Under the pieces are notes generated by a model. It ran no database searches. It saw only the letters and a program-made list of their open reading frames with translations, and was not told the origin of the DNA. Of a stretch of 38,241 nt of DNA, positions 1-8,500 are shown piece after piece (position 1 is the stretch's first letter; each line of letters starts with the position of its first letter). Source of the stretch: Lachnospiraceae bacterium (GTDB lineage Bacteria > Bacillota > Clostridia > Lachnospirales > Lachnospiraceae); the NCBI GenBank assembly GCA_024699045.1, contig JAILQK010000216.1, positions 1 to 38,241 of the forward strand, given 5' to 3'. The position numbers were made by a program, and so were the translations under genes.

Positions 1-1257
1 TTCCATCATCCTGTTGGTTTCATAAAGAACCCTCTCGAGATCTATCGTTTTAAGCTCTCTTCCCTCCATAAGTATCTCTCCATCCACAATGGTCGTATCC
101 ACCTCGGATCCGTTTGCGGAATATACCAGGCTCGAAAGCATGTTATTCCTTGGAACCATACTGGGAGTATTTATATTCAGTATGGCAAGATCTGCTTTAT
201 ATCCTTCTTTGATCTCTCCGGTCTTTATAAGTCCCAGGGCTTTTGCTCCGTTTACGGTAGCGACCTCCAACGCCTCGTTGGCCCCTATGCATACGGGAGT
301 GTCATGTGTTCCCTTATGGATCAATGTCAGAAGACTTATTTCGTGAAACAGGTTAAGGCTGTTGTTCGAGGCCGCTCCATCCGTACCGATACAAACATTG
401 ATCCCGGCTTTAAGCATCTCGGGAACCGGAGCGAACCCGTTTCCCAGCTTCATATTGGATGCCGGATTGGTCACGACCGACACTCCCTTCGAAGCCATAA
501 GTTCTATGTCTGACTCCGTGACCTTCACACAATGTGCGGCAATACAGGGAACATCAAAGCACCCTGCCTTATCGGCATATTCTATGGCCGTCATGCCATA
601 CTCTTTTTTCAGATTATCTATCTCTGTCTGAGACTCCGCCAGATGAATGTGTATCCCAAGACCCTTTTCCTTCGCGATATCAGCCACGCCCCTGAGATAA
701 TCGAATCTCGCGGAATACGGGGCATGGGGGCCCAGCAGGAATGTAAGTCTTCCATTAGTACCTTCTGCATCAGGCATCTCTTCAAAGGCTTCCCGGATCC
801 TCCGGTCCTCTTTGTCATACTTATCTCCGACAAGCCCGCGGCATATGACCGCCCTGATCCCGCTTTCCTTTACGGCTCTTGTCGTTTTGTGTATATGCAT
901 CTGCATATCGTTGAATGTTGTAGTCCCGCATCTTATCATTTCCGCGATCGCCAGCATAGCCCCCCAATAAGGCTCATCCCCGGTCATTCGATTCTCGACC
1001 GGCTCTACACCCTTTGTCAGCCAATCCATGAAAGGCATATCGTCAGCTATATTTCTCATGGGTGACATATACGAATGCGTATGTGCATTGATAAGACCAG
1101 GTATGACAAGCCGGTCTGATCCGTCTATCGTCTTTTCTGCCTTGAATCCTTCCGGGATCCTGTCGATCCCCGTGATACTGTCCTTTTCTATATATATGCT
1201 GTGACGTCCTATCTCACCGCTGATAAGGACATATGCATCTTTGATCTCTATGTTCAT
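1..1257 (-). CDS. MTA/SAH deaminase-type amidohydrolase (3' end cut by the window edge)
   Basis: Metal-dependent amidohydrolase of the S-adenosylhomocysteine/5'-methylthioadenosine deaminase (MtaD/SsnA-like) family, which hydrolytically deaminates the adenine of the nucleoside in the cytosol. I translated the reverse strand: an open frame starts with ATG at 1257 and runs to base 1 without a stop, giving 419 residues, close to the family's usual 430 or so, so only a few C-terminal residues are lost. The N-terminal metal motif NAHTHS places His59 and His61, followed later by the GIHIHLAES, AAHCV and IGTDGAASNN motifs that carry the other metal and catalytic ligands. AGGAG lies 5 bases before the ATG. 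It is downstream of pgi and probably cotranscribed. The exact substrate (MTA, SAH or another purine or guanidine compound) cannot be fixed by motif reading. Confidence 0.85.
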   Translation of the reverse strand, partial: MNIEIKDAYVLISGEIGRHSIYIEKDSITGIDRIPEGFKAEKTIDGSDRLVIPGLINAHTHSYMSPMRNIADDMPFMDWLTKGVEPVENRMTGDEPYWGAMLAIAEMIRCGTTTFNDMQMHIHKTTRAVKESGIRAVICRGLVGDKYDKEDRRIREAFEEMPDAEGTNGRLTFLLGPHAPYSARFDYLRGVADIAKEKGLGIHIHLAESQTEIDNLKKEYGMTAIEYADKAGCFDVPCIAAHCVKVTESDIELMASKGVSVVTNPASNMKLGNGFAPVPEMLKAGINVCIGTDGAASNNSLNLFHEISLLTLIHKGTHDTPVCIGANEALEVATVNGAKALGLIKTGEIKEGYKADLAILNINTPSMVPRNNMLSSLVYSANGSEVDTTIVDGEILMEGRELKTIDLERVLYETNRMME

Positions 1258-1271
1258 ATATTCTCCTGACT

Positions 1272-1318
1272 GAACATCCCGAACTTCAGCTCAACCGCGC
1301 TCCGGGTCCGGGATGTTC
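1272..1318 (-). repeat. Inverted repeat between pgi and the amidohydrolase gene
   Basis: A perfect 10-bp inverted repeat (GAACATCCCG at 1272-1281 and CGGGATGTTC at 1309-1318) with a 27-base spacer fills the gap between the pgi stop and the ribosome binding site of the next gene. No T-run follows on the minus strand, so it is more likely an intercistronic RNA structure or processing site than a strong terminator. Confidence 0.4.
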
Positions 1319-1328
1319 GGCTGCAAGG

Positions 1329-2675
1329 TCAAAGCCTTGCTCTCAGCTCCTCCGTTTTATCTTCAAATCCGGGTTTACCCAGAAGCGCAAACATATTCTT
1401 CTTGTAGCTTTCCACTCCGGGCTGGTTGAAAGGATTGACTCCCAGCATGTATCCGGATACCCCGCATGCAAACTCAAAGAAATAGAAAAGCTGTCCCAGA
1501 TACTTCTCGGTCTGCTCCGGTATGCTGATCATGGTGTTGGGAACACTCCCGTCCGTGTGAGCCAGTATTGTCCCGTTCATTGCACATTTATTGGCAAAAT
1601 CCACAGTCTTTCCGGCAAGATAATCAAGACCGTCAAGGTTGTTGTCCGCCTTCTTCATTGTGATCTCATGTCTTGGCTTCTCCACGTTTATGACGGTCTC
1701 AAACATTATGCGCGCGCCGTCCTGTATGAACTGTCCCATTGAATGAAGATCTGTTGTAAGATCCACTGATGCAGGAAAGATCCCCTTCTGATCCTTTCCT
1801 TCGGATTCGCCGTAAAGCTGCTTCCACCATTCGGATACATAATGCAGGGACGGTTCATAATTGGCAACGATCTCAACAGCTTTTCCCTTTCTGTAAAGGA
1901 TATTCCTGACTGCCGCATATTTAAGAGCATCATTCTGCGAAAACTCGCTGTTGATCGCCATTTCACGTCCTTCGGCAGCTCCCGCCATCAGCGCATCTAT
2001 ATCAGCTCCGGCTACGGCAATGGGAAGAAGCCCTACCGCCGTCAGAACGGAAAATCTTCCGCCTACGTTGTCCGGAACTACAAATTCTTCATAGCCCTCG
2101 GCGTCCGCAAGACTCTTTAATGCCCCTTTATGAGCGTCCGTCGTTGCATAGATCCTCTTTGCCGCCTCTGCTTTTCCGTATTTCTCCTCCAGAAGCTCCT
2201 TAAAGATCCTGAAAGAGATCCCCGGCTCTGTTGTAGTTCCCGACTTTGATATCATGTTTATCGAAAAATCCCTGTCCCCGATCACTTCGATAAGATCATG
2301 GATATACGTTGAAGAGATGTTGTTCCCCAGGAAATAGATCTCGGGTGCATTTCTCTTATCTTTTCCCACCGAATTGAAAAAATTATGCTTAAGAAATTCG
2401 ATCGCGGCTCTTGCACCGAGATACGATCCTCCTATGCCTACCACCAGGAGTACTTCCGAATCATTCCTTATCTTCTCGGCTGCTTTTTTTATCCGGCCAA
2501 ACTCCTCCTTATCATAATCCTTCGGCAGATCGAGCCATCCCAGAAAATCGTTTCCCGCCCCCTTCTTGGACATCAGAAGCTCCTTCGCTGCCTCTGCCTG
2601 CGGGCGGATCAGCGCGATCTCCTCCTCGCTGATAAATCCCAAAGCTTTCGAATAATCAAATGTGACCTTTGACAT
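1329..2675 (-). CDS. pgi: Glucose-6-phosphate isomerase
   Basis: Interconverts glucose 6-phosphate and fructose 6-phosphate in cytosolic glycolysis. The 448-residue length fits the shorter Gram-positive Pgi type. Both family signatures are visible: DNVGGRFSV from residue 202 and [11 protein letters not shown] from residue 416, whose Lys is catalytic in the family; [11 protein letters not shown] near residue 80 and SKSGTTTE near 143 form the sugar-phosphate site. The start at 2675 is supported by AAAGGAG with a spacing of 7 (GATATAC in between). It is transcribed away from murG, with a 180-bp divergent region between them, and is followed by the amidohydrolase gene. I could not pick a convincing promoter for it. 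Confidence 0.97.
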   Translation of the reverse strand: MSKVTFDYSKALGFISEEEIALIRPQAEAAKELLMSKKGAGNDFLGWLDLPKDYDKEEFGRIKKAAEKIRNDSEVLLVVGIGGSYLGARAAIEFLKHNFFNSVGKDKRNAPEIYFLGNNISSTYIHDLIEVIGDRDFSINMISKSGTTTEPGISFRIFKELLEEKYGKAEAAKRIYATTDAHKGALKSLADAEGYEEFVVPDNVGGRFSVLTAVGLLPIAVAGADIDALMAGAAEGREMAINSEFSQNDALKYAAVRNILYRKGKAVEIVANYEPSLHYVSEWWKQLYGESEGKDQKGIFPASVDLTTDLHSMGQFIQDGARIMFETVINVEKPRHEITMKKADNNLDGLDYLAGKTVDFANKCAMNGTILAHTDGSVPNTMISIPEQTEKYLGQLFYFFEFACGVSGYMLGVNPFNQPGVESYKKNMFALLGKPGFEDKTEELRARL

Positions 2676-2753
2676 CGTATATCTCCTTTCAAGATTATTG
2701 TTGGCGGTATAACCCCCCTCGACACGGCCGGCAGAGCATAAAAGCTCATCGTC

Positions 2754-2775
2754 CGGTCAGGTTGTTTTATGACCG
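2754..2775. promoter_or_regulatory. Operator-like inverted repeat between pgi and murG
   Basis: CGGTCA-N10-TGACCG is a perfect 6-bp inverted repeat in the middle of the divergent pgi/murG region, about 25 bp upstream of the murG -10 box. A second weaker pair (CATAAAA at 2737 and TTTTATG at 2765) surrounds it. The arrangement fits a dimeric regulator site, but no regulator gene is nearby and the assignment is inference. Confidence 0.25.
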
Positions 2776-2798
2776 TTATACTAGATTTGCTTACAATA

Positions 2799-2807
2799 TG
2801 GTATAAT
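2799..2807 (+). promoter_or_regulatory. Extended -10 promoter of murG
   Basis: TGGTATAAT is a perfect TATAAT preceded by the TGn extension, 49 bases before the murG start. No good -35 box lies at 17 bp, which is typical of extended -10 promoters. Confidence 0.55.
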
Positions 2808-2855
2808 AAAACCTGATTCTTTTCAATGAAAACCAACTGCAAAGGACTGACCTGA

Positions 2856-3938
2856 ATGGCAAAGAAGATACTCCTGACGGGGGGCGGGACCGCGGGACAT
2901 TGTTATCCGAATCTGGCCCTGGTTCCCACTCTCACTGAAATGGGATACGATATAACCTATATCGGTTCGTACGAAGGTATCGAAAAAAAACTGGTGGAAG
3001 CTGAGGGGCTCCGGTACTACGGTATCGCGACCGGAAAGCTCCGGCGCTATTTCGATCTGAAAAACTTCACCGATCCTTTCAGAGTTATCAAGGGGTTCGG
3101 GGAAGCGCGCCACATCCTTAAGGTGATCTCCCCCGACATAGTTTTTTCAAAGGGGGGATTCGTTTCCGTCCCGGTCGTAAAAGCCGCTGCCTCATTAAAG
3201 ATCCCTGTGGTCATACACGAATCCGATATAACCCCGGGGCTGGCTAACAGAATGTCCTATGGATCTGCCAAAAAGATCTGCTGTTCATTCAGGGATACTC
3301 TTGAGATACTGCCAAAGGAAAAAGGCATCTTTACCGGATCACCCATCAGGAAATCACTGCTTGACGGGGATCCCGCAAAGGCGAAAGCCTTTGTCAACAT
3401 GAGAAACGGAGACTTTCCTTATCTTATGGTGATCGGTGGATCACAGGGGGCTCAGACCGTAAACGAAGCGATCCGACAGTCGCTCTCCCGGCTGACGGAA
3501 AAATTCAATGTCATACATCTTTGCGGCAAGGGTAAGCTTGACCCCACCCTTAACCGGTATGCCGGATATATGCAGTATGAATATATATCGGAAGAGCTCG
3601 CCGATCTGTATGCCCTGGCCGATATCGTGGTATCAAGAGCCGGATCTAATGCGATCTTTGAACTGCTGGCCCTGAAAAAGCCACACCTTCTCATCCCTCT
3701 GGGCAAAGGAGGCTCGAGAGGCGATCAGATATCCAATGCCGGATCCTTTGCCAAAAACGGATACAGCCGGGTACTTTTGGAAGAGGATCTTAACACCGAC
3801 TCTTTGATAAATGCCATCGATGAGGTGTACAATAACCGAAACTCATATATCTCCGCCATGGAGGGCGCTCCGGAAAACGGGGCGGTAAAGACCATTTGCG
3901 AAGTGATCGAAAGATCGGGAGGAAATCAAAATGAATGA
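2856..3938 (+). CDS. murG: UDP-N-acetylglucosamine:lipid I GlcNAc transferase
   Basis: Peripheral membrane glycosyltransferase (GT28) that adds GlcNAc to lipid I to make lipid II, the last cytosolic step of peptidoglycan precursor synthesis. The 360-residue protein has the N-terminal glycine-rich loop GGGTAGHCYPN at residues 9-19, where the His and Gly residues face the acceptor and membrane, and the C-terminal donor-binding region with VSRAGSNAIFELLAL and GKGGSRGDQ. The start has AAAGGA about 9 bases upstream, and MAKKILLTGG is a typical clostridial MurG beginning. It stands alone outside a dcw cluster and is followed, with an 8-bp overlap, by a HIT gene, so the three plus-strand genes probably form one transcript. 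Confidence 0.95.
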   Translation: MAKKILLTGGGTAGHCYPNLALVPTLTEMGYDITYIGSYEGIEKKLVEAEGLRYYGIATGKLRRYFDLKNFTDPFRVIKGFGEARHILKVISPDIVFSKGGFVSVPVVKAAASLKIPVVIHESDITPGLANRMSYGSAKKICCSFRDTLEILPKEKGIFTGSPIRKSLLDGDPAKAKAFVNMRNGDFPYLMVIGGSQGAQTVNEAIRQSLSRLTEKFNVIHLCGKGKLDPTLNRYAGYMQYEYISEELADLYALADIVVSRAGSNAIFELLALKKPHLLIPLGKGGSRGDQISNAGSFAKNGYSRVLLEEDLNTDSLINAIDEVYNNRNSYISAMEGAPENGAVKTICEVIERSGGNQNE

Positions 3939-4338
3939 TGACTGCATTTTCTGCAAGCTTGCAAATCATGTTTTCGACACTAACATCATATATGAAGACG
4001 ATGACTTTACGGTGATCCTGGATGCGGGGCCGGCTACAAGAGGGCATGCCCTGATACTTCCAAAATCTCATTACGCAAACATTTACGAAATGCCGGATGA
4101 TCTGCTGGCAAAGGCTGCCGTTCTGGCAAAAAAGCTCTCGTCGTCGCTTTGCAAAAAGCTCTGCGCCGACGGATACAATATTGTGCAGAATAACGGAGAA
4201 ACCGCCGGTCAGACAGTCTTTCATTTCCATATACACCTGATCCCGAGATACGCGGACGATGGACAGAAGATCGGCTGGAAACCTGGCAAACCTTCTGATG
4301 ACGAATTAAAGGCTCTTGCAGAGGAGCTCAGCCTGTAA
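3931..4338 (+). CDS. HIT family nucleotide-binding protein
   Basis: Histidine-triad protein of the Hint/FHIT-like superfamily; members hydrolyse nucleoside phosphoramidates or adenylylated compounds in the cytosol. The triad is His98-Phe-His100-Ile-His102 in VFHFHIHLIP, and the N-terminus has the CIFC zinc-type pair (Cys5, Cys8). Its 135 residues match the family. GGAGG lies 8 bases before the ATG, and the gene overlaps murG by 8 bp, so translation is probably coupled. The physiological substrate cannot be told from sequence, and the link with murG is positional only. Confidence 0.93.
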   Translation: MNDDCIFCKLANHVFDTNIIYEDDDFTVILDAGPATRGHALILPKSHYANIYEMPDDLLAKAAVLAKKLSSSLCKKLCADGYNIVQNNGETAGQTVFHFHIHLIPRYADDGQKIGWKPGKPSDDELKALAEELSL

Positions 4339-4366
4339 TACACAAAAAGCAGCGGGGGCATGAACG

Positions 4367-5362
4367 ATGAGGATTAATATATATTACGGAGGAAGAGGTA
4401 TAGTGGGTGATCCGACAAATACAGTGATCTCCCGCATGCAGACGGTCCTTGAGGACTTAAATGTCAAAGTGACCCGATACAATCTGTATGAGGAAAGACG
4501 CAACATATCTTCTCTTGCCAATTCCATAAACGACTGTGACGGTATAATACTCGCCGCTACCGTCGAATGGCACGGCACGGGAGGATTTATGGCAGAATTC
4601 CTTGATTCACTCTGGCTCTACGGAAATAAGGAAAAGATCCCGCAGATCTACATGTGTCCCGTTGTAATGAGTACCACATACGGTGAGCGGGAAGGAAAAC
4701 TCAACCTTTCACAAGCCTGGGAGATCCTGGGAGGGAAGCCCTGCTCCGGCATATGCGGATATGTACAGGATACCGTATCCTTCGAATTAAACAATGACTA
4801 TGCCGCTCTCATAGAAAAGAAAACAGAGAATCTGTACCGGACGATATCCCAGAAAACGGTCGCACTTCCGGCCTCGAACCAGGCTGTAAGACAGATGGTG
4901 TCGGTGGGGCCCCAGATAGAACTGTCGCCCCAGGATGCGGAACAGCTCTCCCGCTATGCCTCCGATGATAAATTTGTTCAGACCCAAAAGGAAGATATAA
5001 AGGAACTCGCGTCTCATTTTAAGACCCTTATGGGTAATCAGGGAGTCTCTGTCGAAGATATGCTGATAAAAGATTTCACCGATCATTTTAAGGCCGATCC
5101 GGCTTTCAGCTCTTCCTACAGTATGGTGATCAAAGGAATAGATACACCTCTGGCGATCATAATAAAAGGCAAGGAGCTTGATGTACATTACGGAAACATC
5201 GAGAAGCCCTCCGTTGTATGCCGGATAGACAAGGATAAGCTCATAAACATCACGGCCGGCGCGGAAACCTTCCAACGCGCATTCATGACCGGGGAAATGC
5301 AGGTAAAAGGTGAATTCCGCGAACTTCGTAAGCTCGACTCTTTGTTCAAGTTTGGAAAGTAA
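4367..5362 (+). CDS. Flavodoxin-like reductase fused to an SCP2 sterol-carrier domain
   Basis: A two-domain protein of 331 residues. Residues 1 to about 165 read as a flavodoxin/NAD(P)H-dependent FMN reductase fold: a beta-strand start MRINIYYGG, then a phosphate-loop-like turn and TVEWHGTGGFMAEFLD, which resembles the second flavin-binding loop. After a linker, residues from about 220 to the end look like an SCP2 lipid-binding domain (FKADPAFSSSYSMVIKGID, then a long beta run ending in a helix LRKLDSLFKFG). A pairing of flavin and lipid-carrier domains suggests a redox step on a lipophilic substrate or quinone, which is inference. GGGGG precedes the ATG by about 8 bases. Its 3' end overlaps the convergent FHA gene by 17 bp. 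Confidence 0.75.
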   Translation: MRINIYYGGRGIVGDPTNTVISRMQTVLEDLNVKVTRYNLYEERRNISSLANSINDCDGIILAATVEWHGTGGFMAEFLDSLWLYGNKEKIPQIYMCPVVMSTTYGEREGKLNLSQAWEILGGKPCSGICGYVQDTVSFELNNDYAALIEKKTENLYRTISQKTVALPASNQAVRQMVSVGPQIELSPQDAEQLSRYASDDKFVQTQKEDIKELASHFKTLMGNQGVSVEDMLIKDFTDHFKADPAFSSSYSMVIKGIDTPLAIIIKGKELDVHYGNIEKPSVVCRIDKDKLINITAGAETFQRAFMTGEMQVKGEFRELRKLDSLFKFGK

Positions 5363-6689
5363 GCTCCGTATCCGCAAGAGCTATGATATCCCCGCCGGAT
5401 ATCTCGACAGTCTGATTGCTCTCCAGAAGTCTGCCGTTTACCCCCGTCCCGTTCAATGAGTTCATATCGGAGATGTAATATCTTCCTTCCTGCTCTTTGA
5501 TCATGGCATGTATCCGGCTTATCCCTTCACCTTCTATAACCTCATCTACCCGGGATCTCATTTTTCCCAGCAGGCACGGAAAAGTATGAATGACAATATG
5601 TCTGCCGTCATCGTATATTAAGGTCGGCATCGGAGATGCGCTCCTGCAATATCCCGGTTTCTTCAAAAGCATGGTCCTCTCATCCTCTGTTTCTTTTTTG
5701 CTTTCTTCATACTCCATATATTCTATCTCGTCTAAAGATCCGTACCCGGCCTGCTCCGTAATATCCTCCTCTGCCTCAGTATTGTGCGGATCCTCCCGCT
5801 CCCGCGCTCCGGGCCTTCCGGTATTATAAAAATACATTACCGCTATGAGTACGATCGCAAAGGCTACCGCTATGATGATGCCTATGATCGTGTATTCTTC
5901 ATCATTGAGATATATGGGAAACAGTGAGGGCTCCAATACCAGCGCGATATATACTGCTGCCGCAAAGATCGCCACCCCGAGACAGATATAAAGCATCTTG
6001 GGGGTTTTTGCGTTGCGTTTTCCTTTATCCTCCTCAAAAAAGGGTTTCATCTCCTCGGAAAGCCCTTCTTTCAGATCCCAGTATTCCTCATGACTTATCG
6101 GAAGCTCTTCTTTTGTCTTAACATCTCCCGTCTCCGTTACGGATGATCCCCGGGATGCTGTCTCGGGAACCGGGTCGCTTTCCGGAAAGACATATCCATT
6201 ATCGACCATCCTCAGATATTCATACGCGATCTCTGCCGCCTCACGGTCACTGCCGTCCACATGCTCCGTTAGGAATTCTGCAAGCGCTCTTATCCCATAG
6301 CCCGGATCGGGAACCACTCCCGGCACATATATAAACGATGGCTCCAGTGTATCCGGCAGGAGCCATACGACTGAGGGATCAAGGATCACTTCGTCCAATG
6401 ACAGCATATATCGTTGAAGCTCAGACAGCATCCCGTACAGCCCGTTCAATAATGTATGGATCTCATTTGCCGTAAAGCTTCTTCCCTCATAAAGGGAATA
6501 AAGGCTCACCCGGCCTTGAATATCGTAATAGTAGTAGGAATTCCCGTCTATACTCTGAGGGGTCATCCTGGCAAGATACGATATCCGGTTCCTGACCATC
6601 ATCTTTTCATGAAGGCCCGCCTCCTCACTTCGTTCTTTTTTTATCACAAGATAATTTTTCAGTCCGTTCCTCTTGTATGCAATCTGCAT
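5346..6689 (-). CDS. Membrane FHA-domain protein at the end of the Tad operon (DUF6382-like N-terminus)
   Basis: About 447 residues. The N-terminal 165 residues resemble the uncharacterised cytosolic domain I know as DUF6382, seen in Firmicutes next to Tad genes. Two adjacent membrane helices follow (about 233-253 and 267-290). The C-terminal 80 residues form a forkhead-associated domain with ISRIHAMI and DMNSLNGTGVNG, the Ser-Arg-x-His and Asn-Gly motifs that bind phosphothreonine; the usual first Gly-Arg is Gly-Lys here. Both soluble parts should face the cytosol. I chose ATG 6689 because GGGAGG lies 8 bases upstream; the GTG two codons earlier is too close to it. The position after TadE suggests a phospho-signal link to pilus assembly. 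No partner kinase is in the window. Confidence 0.8.
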   Translation of the reverse strand: MQIAYKRNGLKNYLVIKKERSEEAGLHEKMMVRNRISYLARMTPQSIDGNSYYYYDIQGRVSLYSLYEGRSFTANEIHTLLNGLYGMLSELQRYMLSLDEVILDPSVVWLLPDTLEPSFIYVPGVVPDPGYGIRALAEFLTEHVDGSDREAAEIAYEYLRMVDNGYVFPESDPVPETASRGSSVTETGDVKTKEELPISHEEYWDLKEGLSEEMKPFFEEDKGKRNAKTPKMLYICLGVAIFAAAVYIALVLEPSLFPIYLNDEEYTIIGIIIAVAFAIVLIAVMYFYNTGRPGAREREDPHNTEAEEDITEQAGYGSLDEIEYMEYEESKKETEDERTMLLKKPGYCRSASPMPTLIYDDGRHIVIHTFPCLLGKMRSRVDEVIEGEGISRIHAMIKEQEGRYYISDMNSLNGTGVNGRLLESNQTVEISGGDIIALADTELTFQT

Positions 6690-6720
6690 AACCACATCCT
6701 CCCTCTTTATCCGCCTAGCA

Positions 6721-7179
6721 CTAATGGGCGGCGACTTTTCCCGCTATATGACTGACACTCCTGCAATTCCGTATGAATTCGATCGCATCTTTTTGCAGGG
6801 CCTGTCCTTCGCCTCTGACGTCGATATGATCGGTCCCTGCGATCCTCATGAACAATGCTCCCTGCGGGATCCTCAAAACACCGGAATATCTGACCGTAAC
6901 CCGTTTTCCTTCTATGCCGACCTCCGTAGACAGATCCTCAGTGGCCAGAAGCAGACCGGAGATATTGTATTCTGCTGCTTTTCGAGCCTCTTTTTCCATC
7001 TCACCGATATCCTTCCTTTCCAGACTTCCCTTAAGTGCGGCCTGATAAGCGCAGCTTTCCATTACAGCTCGATCATGCAGATAGAATGATATAAATATGA
7101 TAAAAACAATCACTCCCATAATGAACGGGAAGATCAATGCGGCCTCCACGGTATAGGATCCTTTTAGTCTTATTTTCAT
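6721..7179 (-). CDS. TadE-like minor pilin
   Basis: A 152-residue TadE-family pseudopilin. The N-terminus MKIRLKGSYTVEAAL is a class III prepilin signal: a short basic leader ending in Gly7 and then SYTVE with Glu at +5, followed by a hydrophobic helix (about 13-34). The remainder is a small extracytoplasmic domain. Predicted cleavage after Gly7 would be made by one of the two prepilin peptidases of the locus. AAGGAGG with 5 to 6 bases to the ATG supports the start. It lies between a prepilin peptidase gene and the FHA gene and is likely a minor or assembly pilin rather than the fibre subunit. Confidence 0.85.
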   Translation of the reverse strand: MKIRLKGSYTVEAALIFPFIMGVIVFIIFISFYLHDRAVMESCAYQAALKGSLERKDIGEMEKEARKAAEYNISGLLLATEDLSTEVGIEGKRVTVRYSGVLRIPQGALFMRIAGTDHIDVRGEGQALQKDAIEFIRNCRSVSHIAGKVAAH

Positions 7180-7207
7180 ATATCCTCCTTCAGGAAATCG
7201 ATGAACT

Positions 7208-7636
7208 TCATATGATATGCAGCAGATACCCCGCCAATAAAAACGGAAGGAACGGAAGCTCTGTTTTTTTTGATCCCAGTCGGAACATCAGCATAAATAC
7301 AGATACAGCCGACGTAAGTATCATCGCATAAAGGACCACAAATGCAGCATTGTATCCACCGAGGTAGAGCCCCATGACGAGTATAGTCAGGGCATCACCC
7401 ATCCCGATCTTTTCATCCGAGATCTTTGAAAGTCCGATAAAGACCGCGCCCAGCACTATCCCATAGGCTGCGCTTATGACCGCGCCCTTGTCCGAAACAG
7501 CCGCCACCGCGCAAAACCCTGCTCCTACCAACCCAAAAGGTGCTATCAGACCAATATGCAACCGTCTGCATTTCACATCGACGATAGCTCCCGTCAGCAA
7601 AAATACAAATAATATATTCCCCGCCAGATCCTGCAT
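7208..7636 (-). CDS. Prepilin peptidase, A24 family (first of two)
   Basis: A 142-residue polytopic aspartic peptidase of the TadV/CpaA type, lacking the N-methylation domain of type IV PilD. Catalytic aspartates are expected at Asp20 (GAIVDVKCRRLHI) and Asp81 (KIGMGDALTI); the second motif departs from the usual GxGDxK because Ala-Leu replaces the lysine position. About five hydrophobic helices are visible. I chose ATG 7636, since GGGAGA lies upstream at good spacing; the longer frame to 7678 would extend into the preceding gene by 13 bp. A second peptidase sits at 14526, so the two may divide substrates, for example TadE-like proteins versus Flp. Confidence 0.82.
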   Translation of the reverse strand: MQDLAGNILFVFLLTGAIVDVKCRRLHIGLIAPFGLVGAGFCAVAAVSDKGAVISAAYGIVLGAVFIGLSKISDEKIGMGDALTILVMGLYLGGYNAAFVVLYAMILTSAVSVFMLMFRLGSKKTELPFLPFLLAGYLLHII

Positions 7637-7665
7637 TTTCTGTTCTCCCGTATCACACTCCAAAA

Positions 7666-8499
7666 CTACCTGCCACATTCCTTACATGGGGGAAGCGTTG
7701 TCTGAGACAATGGGACTTCCCTTACAGTACGCTTCAACGCTCCGCATGAAAGAGTGGAATGATATCTGTTTCCGTCATCGGTTAAATATGCCGTTGCGGG
7801 GATCTCTCCGTGACGACAACAGTATTCGCATGCATAATAACGCGATCCGTCATTTGCACGCTCCTCCGAAACATGCCCTCCGTCAACCGCCCTGACATTC
7901 AGATTGAGATGCGAGCAGCCGAGAGACCTGTGGTACACCGTTCCATAGTCCGTTACATATACCATCTCCTCCTCTTCCCGATCTTCTGCCTGTCCCTGCC
8001 TCAGGTTGTCATATCCGGTGAATGCTCTTACTCTTACCCTGTCCACGGCATACGGATCGTATGCCCCGAGCATATCAAAAGCTACTTCGACCCTGTACCT
8101 CTTGACGAGGTCGATAATATCCTCTCCGTTATTGATCACATCCACGGCATCCGCCAGCATGGTCTCTTCTGTCAGTGCATTCCCCGCATATGCATATTTT
8201 GCCAGTTTATATGCCTGCTCAGCGAGCTTTTCCGTGTTATCGGAAGAGACCCGTATAGAATCCGTGATATACATCACGGAAAGCATCGCAAACAGAAAGA
8301 TCGGGAGTACCATAGCCGTCTCCACTGTTATGCTCCCGGAAAGGGGTCTCCTGAAAGCCGCAAGGAGAATGCTCTGCTTTCTGTTTATTGATATCTCTTT
8401 TTTTCGCATATGCCTGTAAAACCTGTTGATTATCATGATGTTGGAGTTGGGAGACCCCTTTCCGGAAGCATCGATCGCCTTGATCGAATTCAGTTCCAT
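7666..8499 (-). CDS. TadE-like pilin with two C-terminal Cys/His repeats
   Basis: About 277 residues. A prepilin-like segment lies near residues 50-75 (RPLSGSITVETAMVLPIF: Gly followed by Glu at +5 and a hydrophobic helix), giving a long cytosolic leader of some 50 residues. The C-terminal 110 residues hold two related units: VYVTDYGTVYHRSLGCSHL with a later ACEYCCR, and AYLTDDGNRYHSTLSCGAL with a later PPCKECGR. Each unit offers Tyr-His, Cys and a CxxC, which looks like a metal site or disulfide pair outside the cell. I chose ATG 8499, one base after the stop of the preceding gene (TGACATG coupling); a GTG at 8511 and later ATGs at 8436 and 8409 are alternatives, and none has a strong ribosome binding site. 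Confidence 0.75.
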   Translation of the reverse strand: MELNSIKAIDASGKGSPNSNIMIINRFYRHMRKKEISINRKQSILLAAFRRPLSGSITVETAMVLPIFLFAMLSVMYITDSIRVSSDNTEKLAEQAYKLAKYAYAGNALTEETMLADAVDVINNGEDIIDLVKRYRVEVAFDMLGAYDPYAVDRVRVRAFTGYDNLRQGQAEDREEEEMVYVTDYGTVYHRSLGCSHLNLNVRAVDGGHVSEERANDGSRYYACEYCCRHGEIPATAYLTDDGNRYHSTLSCGALKRTVREVPLSQTTLPPCKECGR

Positions 8500-8500
8500 G

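Noticed and set aside
532-1065. Plus-strand open frame of 177 codons at the window start
   Set aside because: The reverse strand translates to an uninterrupted amidohydrolase with all its metal motifs, so this frame is a shadow.
5385-5403. Inverted repeat GATATCC-N5-GGATATC as a terminator of the SCP2-fusion gene
   Set aside because: The stem is short and AT-rich, lies in the opposing FHA coding region and is not followed by a T-run on either strand.
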